A stretch of DNA of 64,000 nucleotides from the NCBI GenBank assembly GCA_028752905.1, contig JAQNBH010000015.1, positions 10,239,622 to 10,303,621 on the forward strand, written 5' to 3'. A program made the position numbers and the translations under genes. The stretch is from Cladorhizidae sp. MBARI D1340-BT2 (Eukaryota; Porifera; Demospongiae; Poecilosclerida; Cladorhizidae). This document shows, in pieces, positions 20,642-32,410 of this stretch. A model generated the notes under the pieces. That model was not told the DNA's origin. It saw only the letters and a program-made list of their open reading frames with translations, and searched no databases. How positions within the stretch are numbered: position 1 is the first letter of the stretch; each line of letters starts with the position of its first letter.

Positions 20642-23600
20642 CTGCAACATAAAAACAGATGATATATAATATTGTACAACAGTGCTATATTATTACACGA
20701 GTCAGAGTGGAGATAGCAAGTACAACAGTGCTATATTAGAGTCAGAGTGGAGATAGCGAGTACAATGGTGCTATATTATTACACGAGTCAGAGTGGAGAT
20801 AGCAAGTACAATGGTGCTATATTATTACACGAGTCAGAGTGGAGATAGCGAGTACAATGGTGCTATATTATTACACGAGTCAGAGTGGAGATAGCGAGTA
20901 CAATGGTGCTATATTATTACACAAGTCAGAGTGGAGATAGAGAGCACAATGGTGCTATATTACACGAGTCAGAGTGGAGATAGCAAGTACAATGGTGCTA
21001 TATTATTACACGAGTCAGAGTGGAGATAGCGAGTACAATGGTGCTATATTATTACACGAGTCAGAGTGGAGATAGAGAGCACAATGGTGCTATATTACAC
21101 GAGTCAGAGTGGAGATAGCGAGTACAATGGTGCTATATTATTACACGAGTCAGAGTGGAGATAGCAAGTACAATGGTGCTATATTATTACACGAGTCAGA
21201 GTGGAGATAGCGAGTTATTTCACGAGTTGCACGTAGTTTCTCTAGCCAAAGGTGAGTAGGAGAATACAGCGTGCGAGTGAAATGACTCGCCATATTCCAC
21301 GACATGGTGATACTTGATATACTAATAAGAATTACTATACTAATGGTTGGTCGGTCCACTTTGACACCATAGATTCTACACCACACATATAAGACACTAA
21401 TTTTCTTGACAGTATTTATAACTTTATTGCTGCCAACAAATTATCTTCATTATCGAAAAGAACTGCTTCTGCTGTTGGAAAATGTCACCATAATTCTTGG
21501 AGAAAGGTAGCTAATGACTACGTGCATTGGAGAATATCAAATGCTGTACCTACAGTAAAATACTACAGCGAGTATATCAAGTATAGTGCTATTATATACT
21601 GACATGCCATGGTGAATCTAGCGGCGAGAAATGCAGTTCAAAACACACTGCAAGAAGTCGACCTGAACAGTAAAAGTTTCAATTGCTTTACAAATGGTGT
21701 AGAGCGAGTATCTGCTCACTCCACTACACAGTGCTTATGAAAAGTCATCTATACTTACCTACCACAGGAAATGAAATTCTGCCAGTCAAACTATTTGCCA
21801 TTCCACTGGCAGTATTAAACGCTTGGAGTGATGATGGCAAAGTATGGCCATTTAAAAAAAAAAAACTTTCTCAACAGTCAACTTCAATTTGCCCCTCGAT
21901 GTTTCTGCTCCATATTCTAGCCTTCATCTAGCTGAAATGTTGGAGCAAGTTTAAGTTGATTGCTGAAAAAGTTGTCAACGAACTCTCAGTTGACATAACG
22001 AAATTACAATGACCTTCTCTATAATCAACTTGAAATGTAGTCTCTTGACATTTCGATTAGATGCATCAGGAATAATGAGGTGGTAAGACTTGTGAGCTTG
22101 CTGCATACCAGTAGCTCACCACGTGATACAAACCACACCTTGGCACATGTGTCCAGCACGTGAACTGGGTGTGGCAAAAACACAATAAAGATAATAATTA
22201 AATTAAATAAACACCAAAACAATAAATATAACAAACAATTATATAAAAAAATAACAATAAAAATTATTTACAAAGAATATGATAAATAACTGAATCAAGA
22301 AAAAATTATGGTGGTCAGGGCTTCGAGTTCAGGCTCTTGAGAGTGGCCCCCCAGCAGCCAGGCAAGTCCATTCCACATCTGGAATAAGTGCTCACACTTA
22401 GCTAGATAAAAAGGGGAGATTTCTCACCAAAAGTCGTTTAAAGAGAGGCTGATGTGCAATGCCTCCTTCGCTAGCAGTTCCTTCTGTCTTCTGGCCTGGT
22501 CTAAGATGGTGGATTCCTCCCACGAAATAGGATGTCCATTGTCCCATGCTTGTTGCAGATTTCTCTTTAGCACACTTTTTACAGGCATCTTGCTGTTCTT
22601 TCACCTTGGTCTCCAGTCTTCTGTTGGTCTGCCCTATGTTGTATTTCCCACATCTATAAGGGATGTAGTACACAACACACGAGTGCATATTAGCTGGTAA
22701 TTCATCCTTCACTCTGCTCAGTTGTGTACTCAAGAGTTCTTCCTGATATGAAAACGACTCTGATGTTGAACTTCCTGCAGACCCTCCTGATGTCTTCACT
22801 CATCCCTGCTGCCTAAGGAATTACTACCATAGGTTTTCAGACCCCTGATTGCCTGTATCAGTGTACTTATCTTCCATTCTGTGTTTAGATGTATCTACAG
22901 AGGAAAGGTTGATGAAGGCTTGCAGTTAACCATTATGAACTGTTGGAGTTGGATTGCCACCCACACAGAAAGGAGGACGGAAGGCTAACTGCAACAGTTT
23001 ACAGAAAACCCCTGCACACCAACCAGTACCTTGATTATAGTTCATCGTCCTATCCCAAGAGGAGTCGTGAAGAGATTGTATAATCGAGCCAGGAGAGGAG
23101 TGACTGAGAAGGAGGACCTTTGGAAGGAAGAAGAGAAATCCTGTCAGCACCTAGTGCAGTCCTCTCACGCAAGCTATCATCTTTCGTCAACATTCCAAAA
23201 ATTACTTCCACGGCCTCATCAATGGGAACATTGGTAAAAAGAGAGGAAACATCAAAACTGGCAAGACACTCATCCTGTGCCAAACATTCATCTGGAATAC
23301 ACTTGATAAATTGCCCAGAATCCTTGACATATGTACTTGTATTTCCAGCTAGAGGTGATATCAAATGTGCTATGAACTTGGAAAGATTATACGATGGTGC
23401 ACGTATACAAGATACAGTACATAGGCTTAAGGGGAGCCTCAGGTTTATGTATCTTAGGGAGCCCATAAATCAGTGGTGGTCTATTTCCAGTGGGCCTAAT
23501 TCTATTGTATAATGCAGCCGTTATTTCTCCCATCCTCTCCAAATTCTTTAGTACAGAACTTTCCTTGCTTCCCTGTGCCTTGATAGGATCCTTCTTCAGT

Positions 23601-26600
23601 GTACCATATGTCATGGACTCCAGCATTCCTGTCAGCTTTGAAATGTAACTGTCTTTTGTCATCGGGACTGTTGTCTTCCCCTTGTGTGCTGGTAGGATCA
23701 TGATCACTTCCATCTTCCTCAGCTCTACCAGGGCCTTTCTCTGTTGTTTTGTCAGGTTGTCCTTTGGTTTCCTTACTCCTCTCAAAATTCCACTTATTCA
23801 TCCTTGAAGCTCATGTGTCTTGTTATCCTCCAGCTTCCTGGTCATCTCTTCCACTGCGGCTATGGTGTCCATCAAAGGTAGTCCCTTTGGAGCAGGGATA
23901 AAGTTTAAGACCCAAAGCAAGCACTTCTTCCTGAGTTGCCGTCAGATTCACCACCCATCTGTTCTTACGTTGGGATGCACCTTCACTTCTCTCAATCTCC
24001 TCTCCAAAAGTGTCTCCAGCTTCTTTTGATGGTTTTGCTTGGATATGTTATGGGTCTTCTCTGCTGCTCCCCTACAAAGGGTCTGAATCCTCTGATAGTC
24101 ACTTCCCGGTGCTGGTTCTAGTTTGGTTCCAGGTCTTCTCAGCTGTTAAGGCACTGCTTCTTCTATAGGAACGGCGAATTCTCTCTGACAGGAACGCTTT
24201 GCTGGCTCTCTGCTATCCTGTACCATTCCCTGATCTTAATGGGAGGCTTCATCCTTAAACTTGCTGGTAGAATTTCCTCATCACGGCATCTCATGCTGAA
24301 CACATGGTGATTCTTCCACTGTGTAAAATCTTCTCGTAGCATCTCACTAATTTGTGGGTGTTGCTACCGTAGGTTTCCCTTAAATAAACTCTCAATGAAC
24401 TCTCAGTTGACATAATAACATTATAATAACCTTCTCAATAATCAACTTCAAATTGTATTCTCTCGACATTTCGACTAGATGCTCTAGCTTTCATCAGAAA
24501 ATAATGAGATGCTAAGACTCGTGTAAGCATATTATGATTATGTACCGCTAGCTAGCTATTCACCACATGATACAAACCACACCTCGGCAGACACGTCCAG
24601 CACGTGAACGAGATGTGGCAATAATAATAATAGAAACTAAATAATAAATAAATTAATTAATAATAAATAAATAAATAATAAATAAAATAAATAACGTGCT
24701 TGATATTAAAAGCATTAACAAAGAATGGAATACAGAACAATTATGGCCATCATGGTTTCTGTTCTACTATGTCAACTGAGAGTTTGTTGAATGAATAATT
24801 GTTATTAAAAACAACAACAACAACAACAACAAAATAAAGTTGGCAGTCAATCGGTTCAAAGCAGAGAAAGAATTATCCTGAAGTGGGACAGCCACTTTAG
24901 TAGGCAGCCATTCTTTTGGCTGGTCAACCCTAACAACAGTCCTGTATTACCATGACAGATATGATGACATTTCAATGTACTTCACCTTTTCAAAGATGGT
25001 AAGTGCAGCTCCCATCCTGAGGTTAGTGTGGTGCCAGTCCAAGTATTCGTCTACCTTAGCCCTTCTCCGGAGGTCGCTGGGGTACCAGTGGTCCGAGAGA
25101 TTATAGTGCTGCACCAGGTATCTCATAATGGCGCCACTGCAACAGGATGAATGCATTAGTAATATATTATCACAGGAGCCATCACACACTGTTTGTGTAC
25201 TTGAAGCGACCTCTGTCTGACCTTATCAATTGAATCTCTATGTTGGCAATCACAATGCTTCTTGTTTGACTCTCTTTACCAAACTTGCAGCAAACTTGAT
25301 CACACCAACAAAAAGCTGCACTCCACTCCGACCAACATGCTCTGTGATGCCACTCTCAAGAGCTATAAGCAAATACTATCAACTTTGCAAATTGGGTTCA
25401 GGTTTGTTGAATTATTACATTTTGAATATCATTGCAGCACTTCCTGTAATATACTAGACACACTTCCTGTGTAGTATACTAAACACGTCCTGTAGTATAC
25501 TAGACACCCGTGCATAGCTACTGTAGTACTCACACCAGTTCCCTTATCAACAATCCTTGCTGTACGAAGGTATGGAAATATCTCCCTAATTTTAAGTGCG
25601 CTACAAGTGCTGGCTGGCACATAGCAAAGTGTACATCACTATACTCTATTTGTGTTCACTTTGCCGGTGAAGCGATACAACTCTAAATACTCACTGTATT
25701 CCAATATTTCAGATAACCTCCAACTCCTGCTGACACTCAGCTCCTTCCTATGATAATGCTAGAGCTCTCTGACGTACATGCATGTGTTCTGACGTACATG
25801 CATGGATCTAGCCGTATAGTCCATAAGGAAAGCGTAAGCATTTTACATAGTGTGGGAACCACACGGAATGTGGTCTCACATGCTTTGCGTGCAGTGCACA
25901 TCGCTCAGAGACATAAACTTGAATTTGTTGGAGTTCTGAAGCTCAGCTTCTTGTAAGTCCTTGTATTATGATTCAACCTTGTTACATCAGTAACAGCCAG
26001 GACTCGATTGTATAACTTGTTTATGCTAGGAAATTATACATAGCAAATGGCTGGATAAAACTTAGTACATGGTCAAGCGCGTGGTAGGAAAATAAATGTT
26101 AAGGAATTTTAATGAAATTCATTTTCCAACAGGGCGCTTGACCACGTACTTACTTTTAGCGCCTAATGAAAAAGGTCATTGCATAGAGTAGACTTCCTCT
26201 AGCCACTGGTGCTAATTACAATTCTCTATATAGCACTTAGCAATCTGGAGATATTTATGTGGCAAAATCAGGCAATCAGGTTTTGAGGTTCCCTCCACTT
26301 GTAACTTGGCTATGCCTATCTTTTAAATATCAACTCCATACCATGAAGTTTCCAAATCTATGGAGTTAAAAAGTGGCAACCATTTTTTTTAACACCTTCT
26401 AGTTTATGGTCATGTCCCCCTTAAAAGCTGCAGCATAGCTCCTACGCATTCCAGACATTTCACACGGGAAAATAACCGAAAGCATTGCACCTAGCTACAG
26501 CACAAGTCACATGCTTCCCTTGTGATTACCCAAGTGGATTATTCCAAATTCAATTATTGAGAAAAACGCACTTGTAATGAAGTGATTATGAATCCACACA

Positions 26601-28632
26601 GAACACTCTTCATTTACTTTGCAGACTAGAGGTAGTCAAAATGTCCGCTACTGCTTCCTCCGTGGAGTCCGTTTTCAACAAAAGGAAATGAGAGTGGCAC
26701 GAGAACTGCGGTTCAGGCAGAGTCAGAAGCATCCGCAGGTCTCAAGAAGCAGGTAAGCATTGAAACTGCCTGAACAGGCTAGCTATAAATAACTATTTAC
26801 TGCCTGAACAGGCTATATAAATAACTATTTATTGCCTGATCATGATATTGTATTTATTCTATAGTAGCATCAATTCCTGCAAGCCAGTTAAGCTAACACT
26901 AATGAACCAGCAACGTAACACACGATTACCTTGCTTTACCCACCGTAGTTGAGGAATGAAAGAGCAACAAGAGAAGTCAGCAATCAGTGGTGTTGCACGT
27001 TGGAAATATTGAACGTGCAGGCCCTCTAATAGCTAATGGGCCCCGAGGTGTGGTGCTTAGGGCAAGCGTCGATGAGCATGTTAACATAATTGAGCCCTGA
27101 AACTTTATAGGGATGAGGACTATTGCCTGAGGCATTGATACTATCAATAATCAGATTTTTCAACAAATGGATTGGTTTCTACTTGAGACTGTCACACACG
27201 TATGCACAACACACATACACACTCACACAAACACATTTTTTAATTAAAAAAAAATTGTCTCGTAGGGGTCTCGTAGGGGTTAAATCCATACAGGGAGTGC
27301 TACCCCACCCATTTGCCTCCTATTTTAAAATGGTGGACGCCAAAAAAAAAGCACATACCTCGCTAAAAAACATTGGCAGCTTCTTAGTATCCTGAACAGT
27401 GGCTTCTTAGTGCCTGAACAGTGGCTTCTTAGTATCCTGATCAGTGGTTCCAGCTAATTTTAACTTTAAAAAGCAACACTTTCCAGCATGCCTTGAATCC
27501 TTTGCGGTAGTAAAACCAGCAACCTAAAACTTGTTAAAAGTTCATCTTCAAGTCTGTATGTCTATCTTCTTCTTCATCACGCATATAAATTGCGTCAATA
27601 TGTCCACTTATTACAGCTTCACTTCCAGAAGATTCCACATTGTCGCAATGCATTGCAGTGATTAACCTGTTTCTCGAGTCAGTAAAACAACTGAAAATTG
27701 GTAAAGATGTTTAGAATAATAAGCACGCTCAAGGGTGTGCAGTATTAAGCCTAGCAGCTGTGATGATACAGCATGTTTTTAACTGCTTTGGAATCACCAC
27801 AAAGGCCATCGACAACCTAGCTAGCCCACATGGTGTATTAATGGAAGCTGCAATCTTCTGCAACTGCACATGCCTACTAGCAGAGAATGAGCAGTAGCAG
27901 CTATCAGATAGACTCTAATCAGAAAAAGATGAGTAAAACAACCATAGAGAGCAATATAACAGCCTGGCCTAGCAGGTCCACACTGTTCCATTGCTTCCCA
28001 GCCTGGCCTAGCAGGTCCACACAGCCCTAAAGGTTCCCAGCCTGGCCTAGCAAGTCCATACTGTTCCATTGCTTCCCAGCCTGGCCTAGCAAGTCCATAC
28101 TGTTCCATTGCCTCCCAGCCTGGCCTAGCAAGTCCATACTGTTCCATTGCTTCCCAGCCTGGCCTAGTAAGTCCATACTGTTCTATTGCCTCCTAACCTG
28201 GCCTAGCAGGTCTATACTGTTCCATTGCTTCCCAGCCTGGCCTAGCAAGTCCATACTGTTCCATTGCTTCCCAGCCTGGCCTAGCAAGTCCATACTGTTC
28301 TATTGCCTCCTAGCCTGGCCTAGCAAGTCCATACTGTTCCATTGCCTCCTAGCCTGGCCTAGCAAGTCCACACTGTTCCATTGCTTCCTAGCCTGGCCTA
28401 GCAAGTCCACACTGTTCTATTGCCTCCTAGCCTGGCCTAGCAAGTCCACACTGTTCTATTGCCTCCTAGCCTGGCCACACTGTTCTATTGCTTCCTAGCC
28501 TGGCCTAGCAAGTCCACACTGTTCCATTGCCTCCTAGCCTGGCCTAGCAAGTCCACACAGTTCTATTGCTTCCTAGCCGGCCTAACAAGTCCACACGGTT
28601 CTGTTGCTCCCCTCCCCACTTTCGGCATGCAG

Positions 28633-28668
<36 letters not shown>

Positions 28669-31600
28669 AAATAACTAATAGTACAGTAGTGCTTAATATA
28701 GATACTGGCTTAACAACCAGGCTTAACAACCAGGCTAAACAACCAGGCTAAACAATCTGGCTTAACAACCAGGCTTAACAACCAGGCTTAACAACCAACA
28801 AGCTTCTACAGTGTACATTAGCAAGTCAGTTATCTGAACACATTGGGACCATTGAAATGTTTGAATACATAAATGAACTTCAGTTTGGAAGGTCTTCAGT
28901 TTGTCCTTGCTCCTCGTAATATCGTGACTGGCCAACTTTCCAACATTGTACTTAGTCGCTACTCCAGCCAAACTTCTCCCATTCTTCACAAAACCAGCCT
29001 ACCTTGATATTAGGGACAACCTTTTTTTCTCCTTTGAGGCAATCTAGCCATGTTCTCCACTTGACACAGAGCGAGAAGAATCAAAAGTAGCTGGCCGTAG
29101 GTTCCTCGTTGGGGTCAACGATATATATTCGTTACGTGCATGTGCAAAGGAATTTTCCGTGTGAAATGAAGGAAAAGAAAGAAGTCTACTGATGTAGTCA
29201 AGATTTGCCGCAGGTGTGCCACATGGTAAGGGTGTCTGTAGTGTTTGGTTGAACAACGTACTCGGATAACTGAAGTTGTACAACTAACTTTCTCTTGTAT
29301 TGGATTGAAAGAGGAGGAAGGGGAAAAAAAGGAGGGGAAGAAAGAGGGAAATGAGAACAAACCCATACGTGGAGACCCTTTACCACTTAAATTCATGTAC
29401 AGGAAATCCTCAAGCTACGCTATTCCAAGTTACGACTCATAGTATCAGTAAATCACGTCCGAGTTACATACAAAGTCTGGAAGTTACGACATGACTACGT
29501 ACAATAATTTAGTTGCCCAACGCGCATAGTGCCATAGAAAATGAGAGTCTCACGGTGTATGTGGACCCGCCCCCACTACCGCAGGAACTCCTTCAGACGG
29601 AGCGCTACGTCGCTTGTGATCTCCTGTGGTTGGATTCTTACCTTTATTTGCCTACCCCATAATTGTGGCTCCTCCTGAGCATAAAAGTGATACAAGTGAT
29701 GGTGACTGGTACTTTACTGTAAGCATTAAGGTTGGTTCATAATACGACGCTGGTTGAGCGTTGCATCGCGTTGCGTGTTGTCAATTGGCCTTTGACCCAA
29801 ATTGCCGCTCAACAAAGATGGACACGCAATGTTCTGATTGGTCCGATGCTGCATTTCAGACGCTGGATTTCAGACGCTGGATTAGAAAAAAGTTCTAATC
29901 CGGCGTCTGAAATGCAGCTTTGGACCAATGGGTGCCCATCTTTGTTGAGTGCGATTCGAGGGTCAAAGGTTAATTGACTACACGCAATGCGGCACTCGGC
30001 CAGCGTCGTGTTGCCAGCCTTAATAGGTGGGGGGGGGGGGGGGGGGGGTGTGACTCGACTCACACACAAATTTGACTTACACCACATCTTAGGAACGTAA
30101 CCCTGTCGTAACTCGAGGACTGCCTGTACTACAATAATTACTTTAATAAGCTCAACTCGGTATAAATATTTTAATGGTAAAGGGTGATCTAACCGGTTGT
30201 GTTACGAATGAGTACATCCTCTTTTCTTCCTTCTATTTCCCCCCCCCCCCCCCCGTCAATTATAATATATATTGTCATCGTCTGATGAGTGTGCATGCTC
30301 CAAGTATAGAAGGGAAATCACACTTGCTCGTCATGACACTGCCTGGAACATAATGAATCATTATGCAAAAAAGCTCTAACTTGCTGTTCACATTCTAGCG
30401 CCATGGAGATAACACGAGAAACAGACTGAGGAGGGAGCCCACACCAGAGGGAGAAAAGTCCGAGAGAGAAAGACAATAGCCGCTGTCTAGATCTGGCACA
30501 GAAAGAAATAGAGAACAGGAAGTTCTTAAACAGCTGCCAACATGGTGAGCAATGGAGGGCTCTGAGAAGGGAACAGCAAATCTATCGACAGCGAACGCAC
30601 AAGGAGTAAGCAGGACATCTCTGAGAAATGTCAACCGCATCGACACAGGTGAGACAAAATGGATGTACCAAGAGAGTGCAAAATAATGAGATGAAAAGCC
30701 AAATACAATGATCCCATGAACAGTGCCAACAACACTGAGACAGAAGGAGACGAAGTGGGTAGCTATGTCAGAAGGGAGCAAGAAAGTTAGGAGACAAAGT
30801 GGGTATGTCAGAAGGGAGCAGGAAAGTTAGGAGACAAAGTGGCTATGTCAGAAGGGAGCAAGAAAGTAGACAAAGTGGCTATGTCAGAAGGGAGCAGGAA
30901 AGTTAGGAGACAAAGTGGGTATGTCAGAAGGGAGCAAGAAAGTTAGGAGACAAAGTGGGTATATCAGAAAGGAGCAAGAAAGTTAGGAGACAAAGTGGCT
31001 ATGTCAGAAGGAAGCAGGAGACAAAGTGGGTATGTCAGAAGGGAGCAAGAAAGTTAGGAGACAAAGTGGGTATATCAGAAGGGAGCAAGAAAGTTAGGAG
31101 ACAAAGTGGCTATGTCAGAAGGGAGCAAGAAAGTTAGGAGACAATGTGGCTATGTCAGAAGGGAGCAGGAAAGTTAGGAGACAGAAGAGAGCAGGAAAGC
31201 TGAGCAGCAATATGTATGTGTGAGTACTATCCGGGTGCTCTTTACTTGGAGCAAACGAGTTTCATTGTTTTGTAATGTCTTTAAATTTAAATTTTCTTCT
31301 CGACGTTTCGGCTAGATGCTCTCCAGCCTTCATCAGGGCAGATCTGGCCTGCTGGATTGAGAGGGCCAAGTAACTTGTCAGCTAAATTTCAGCTACCTAA
31401 GTTTGGTAGTGAAATACCATAGCAACTCCCCAGGGTTTTTATTGTGTATATATATGTATTAAAAAAAGAAAAAGAAGATTCACGACATTTTGTCTGGACA
31501 AACAACATGCATTGCACATGCACACTCACATCACATGCACACTCACAGATGGACAATAGCCATCACTTTTATCCAGCTTTGTGTGTGCATGGCGCGAGGT

Positions 31601-32288
31601 ATTATGATTAGAAATATAAAATCGCAATCTTGGAATAGGGTGTGTGTGAAATAGTGAATGTGTACTTGCAAAGGTAACTACAAATTTGACTAATTTGCAC
31701 ATCTAAATGTTGAAAACCTGCTAGTTTGGTAAGCACTTACTACCTTGCAACAGTTTTGTCATTCAGCTTACAACATTATTTAGCTACAATTATCATAAAG
31801 ACAAAACAAAAACTTGTCTGTACATCAGAGCTAATCTTACAGGCCAGCAGCTCCTTCCATGGGCCAGATATAAGTTAAAATGTGGCTTTCAAAATAGTGG
31901 AACATTGTAGAAGAACGTGCACAATGTGTGAACATGGTTTTGGCAAAAATCCTGTCTCATTGACCCACTACAATCTTGAGTTCATAATATTATATATATA
32001 GACAATAATGTACACTTTTTTTTAACCTTTCAAACAGACAAAACCCTCCATCATCAATCGCTGGTAGTTTGCGATTAGGGTTGATTTTCTTGAACTCCTC
32101 ACTGCGGTTTTCACCTATAGAACAGCAACAGCGCAAGACAATCATTGTGCAGTTAGGACTGCGGGACACTCGCCTTGAGCTATCTTGATGAGATGAGGTT
32201 TGTAGGGTATTTTATTGGCATCCATAAGCATCAGGATAGCTCTACATGGTTGAGAAAAGTAGTCCACAAATACCTTGAGCCCAGACAT
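20312..32288 (-). CDS. Theta-class glutathione S-transferase
   Basis: Conjugates glutathione to electrophiles in the cytosol. Four exons on the minus strand: 32288-32174, 32114-32027, 25136-24986 and 20641-20312, totalling 227 residues, the usual theta size. The N-terminal thioredoxin-like part shows YFSQPCRAI with the theta-class catalytic serine at residue 12, INPNRKLPAIDDGGF with the cis-proline, and FESGAIMRYL. The helical C-terminal domain has DHWYPSDLRRRAKVDEYL and ISIADLQALCEYTQF. Intron 1 has a GC donor (CAAG|GCGAGT), whereas the others are GT-AG. Intron 2 is 6.9 kb and intron 3 is 4.3 kb; they hold minisatellites, pogo-type and palindromic elements, and a Penelope-like element. It starts 122 bp from the DHRS7-like gene, head to head, which suggests a shared promoter region. 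No AATAAA is seen between its stop and BTBD9. Confidence 0.92.
20690..21215. repeat. 46-bp minisatellite, about 11 copies
   Basis: The unit has GAGTCAGAGTGGAGATAGCG followed by AGTACAATGGTGCTATATTA and TTACAC, with a short form lacking ATTATT. It starts only about 50 bp upstream of GST exon 4, in the gene's sense. Confidence 0.93.
21216..21978. other. Intronic sequence, nothing recognised
   Basis: Unique AT-rich sequence in GST intron 3. The open frames here (21150-21386, 21683-21931) show no protein features. Confidence 0.5.
22047..22069 (-). ncRNA. Truncated hammerhead-like motif, 3' pseudo-LTR
   Basis: The minus strand reads CTGATGCATCTAATCGAAAT followed by GTC. The GAAA and GTC parts are kept, but stem II has been deleted, so it should be inactive. 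It is the equivalent of the motif at 24465-24497. Confidence 0.45.
24465..24497 (-). ncRNA. Hammerhead-ribozyme-like motif, 5' pseudo-LTR
   Basis: The minus strand has CTGATGA, a hairpin with CTAGA-GCA-TCTAG, then GAAA, T and GTC. This is the minimal type I hammerhead layout with a very short helix III, as described for Penelope-like elements. Core bases are intact. Confidence 0.6.
24986..25136 (-). CDS. Theta GST exon 3
   Basis: This 151-bp exon sits between GCAG|TGGCGCC and GAAAAG|GTGAAG. It encodes GAIMRYLVQHYNLSDHWYPS and RRRAKVDEYLDWHHTNLRM. Its first base completes the serine codon begun in exon 2 (FES). Confidence 0.92.
25137..27959. other. GST intron 2, first part: no gene, one palindromic element
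   Basis: Mostly unique AT-rich sequence. A 68-codon frame at 25750-25956 and a 90-codon frame at 27123-27395 have no recognisable family. A short hairpin element at 26062-26151 is listed separately. Direct doublets such as CTGAACAGGCTATAAATAA (about 26770-26830) and TGAACAGTGGCTTCTTAGT (about 27390-27440) are present. Confidence 0.5.
26062..26151. repeat. Short palindromic MITE-like element
   Basis: AGTACATGGTCAAGCGC at the left and GCGCTTGACCACGTACT at the right are inverted repeats. The middle (GGAATTTTAATGAAATTC) is also near-palindromic, so about 90 bp can fold into one hairpin. Confidence 0.75.
27960..28600. repeat. 39-bp minisatellite, about 16 copies
   Basis: The unit is made of CAGCCTGGCCTAGCAAGTCC followed by ACACTGTTCCATTGCTTCC, with 39-39-bp spacing and one shorter copy near 28470. 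On the minus strand the unit (13 codons) is open and yields repeated EQYGLARPGWEAM, an artefact of the repeat. Confidence 0.93.
28634..28664. repeat. Long poly-G tract
   Basis: About 30 consecutive G follow AGGGA near 28632. Such a run is prone to form a G-quadruplex and to misassembly. A 13-bp repeat (GGCTTAACAACCA) follows at about 28708-28800. Confidence 0.85.
28762..28989 (-). pseudogene. pogo/Tigger-type helix-turn-helix relic
   Basis: A minus-strand frame encodes NGRSLAGVATKYNVGK then HDITRSKDKLKTFQTE, a close match to the N-terminal DNA-binding domain of Tigger/jerky-type transposases (pattern: LA.KY.VGKSTV.DI...K.K). The usual STV is lost, and no downstream DDE part is seen. The GGCTTAACAACCA repeat overlaps its 3' end. 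Confidence 0.65.
29400..30126. mobile_element. pogo-type non-autonomous element with nested MITE
   Basis: Inverted ends flanked by TA: left CAGGAAATCCTCAAGCTACG, right (reverse complement) CAGGCAGTCCTCGAGTTACG. The layout matches pogo/Tigger-type MITEs. A second, palindromic element lies inside at 29726-30023, and a poly-G run near 30031-30048. No transposase is seen. Confidence 0.75.
29726..30023. mobile_element. 298-bp palindromic MITE with TTAA ends
   Basis: TTAAGGTTGGTTCATAATAC at the left pairs with the right end TTAAGGCTGGCAACACGAC (reverse complement). The arms stay complementary almost to the centre (TTTCAGACGCTGGATTAGAA against TTCTAATCCGGCGTCTGAAA). It is nested inside the pogo-type element. 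Confidence 0.85.
30240..30254. repeat. Poly-C tract
   Basis: About 14 consecutive C. It lies in GST intron 2. Confidence 0.8.
30745..31190. repeat. About 40-bp minisatellite, about 11 copies
   Basis: The unit contains GAAGGGAGCAAGAAAGTTAG and GAGACAAAGTGGGTATGTCA, with shorter copies at 30868 and 31015. The minus-strand frame at 30395-30781 upstream has no recognised family. Confidence 0.92.
31302..31336 (-). ncRNA. Intact hammerhead-ribozyme-like motif (Penelope-type)
   Basis: The minus strand reads CTGATGA, then GGCTGGA-GAGCA-TCTAGCC (seven paired bases, one G-U), then GAAA, C and GTC. All core bases of a minimal type I hammerhead are present with helix III reduced to about one pair. No reverse transcriptase lies next to it, so it may be a solo pseudo-LTR. 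It lies in GST intron 2. Confidence 0.65.
31345..32026. other. Intronic sequence, copy of a DHRS7 exon edge inside
   Basis: Mostly unique. At about 31665-31706 it carries GTGTACTTGCAAAGGTAACT followed by ACAAATTTGACTAATTTGCA, which matches the DHRS7 exon 1/intron 1 border at about 32683-32730 except for a 7-base gap. Confidence 0.7.
32027..32114 (-). CDS. Theta GST exon 2
   Basis: This 88-bp exon (ATAG|GTGAAAACC to GAAAG|GTTAAA) encodes ENRSEEFKKINPNRKLPAID and DGGFCLFE, the glutathione-binding part of theta GSTs. Confidence 0.92.
32174..32288 (-). CDS. Theta GST exon 1
   Basis: Begins at ATG 32288 and encodes 38 residues (MSGLKVFVDYFSQPCRAILM and on) ending CAAG|GCGAGT, a GC-type donor. 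Phase 1 joins the exon 2 start to give a glycine codon, as the family alignment requires. Confidence 0.9.
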
Positions 32289-32410
32289 TCTTCACATCCA
32301 AATCACCAACGGCTTCTTCTCAGCACGCCCCGCAAAAGATCGTTATTCTTGGTAAAGGGTCTTGTCCATGAGCTCGCGCTTACGTAAGTCGGCTGGTAGA
32401 GAAAATCATA
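32289..32410. promoter_or_regulatory. Intergenic region between divergent GST and DHRS7-like starts
   Basis: Only 122 bp separate the two start codons, so both 5' UTRs and any promoter must lie here or overlap the other gene. No TATA box is obvious. A bidirectional promoter is inferred from the layout only. Confidence 0.5.

Larger units (their letters stand above)
21979..24760 (-). mobile_element. Penelope-like retroelement, decayed, with pseudo-LTRs
   Basis: Direct repeats of about 350 bp (21979-22330 and 24388-24760) share GAACTCTCAGTTGACATAA, ACGTGATACAAACCACACC-type and GTCCAGCACGTGAAC words and act as pseudo-LTRs. Between them, broken minus-strand frames encode a Penelope-type reverse transcriptase (near 23050-23801: RPPLIYGLPKIHKPEAPLKP, ASFDVSSLFTNVPIDEA) and, downstream at 22398-22799, a GIY-YIG endonuclease (VVYYIPYRCGKYNIGQTNRR). 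Frameshifts divide the reverse transcriptase into at least three frames, so it is inactive. It lies in GST intron 3. Confidence 0.9.

Noticed and set aside
27821..28147. Minus-strand repeat protein EQYGLARPGWEAM
   Set aside because: A 39-bp minisatellite whose unit happens to be 13 codons long; there is no start context and copies drift at all codon positions.
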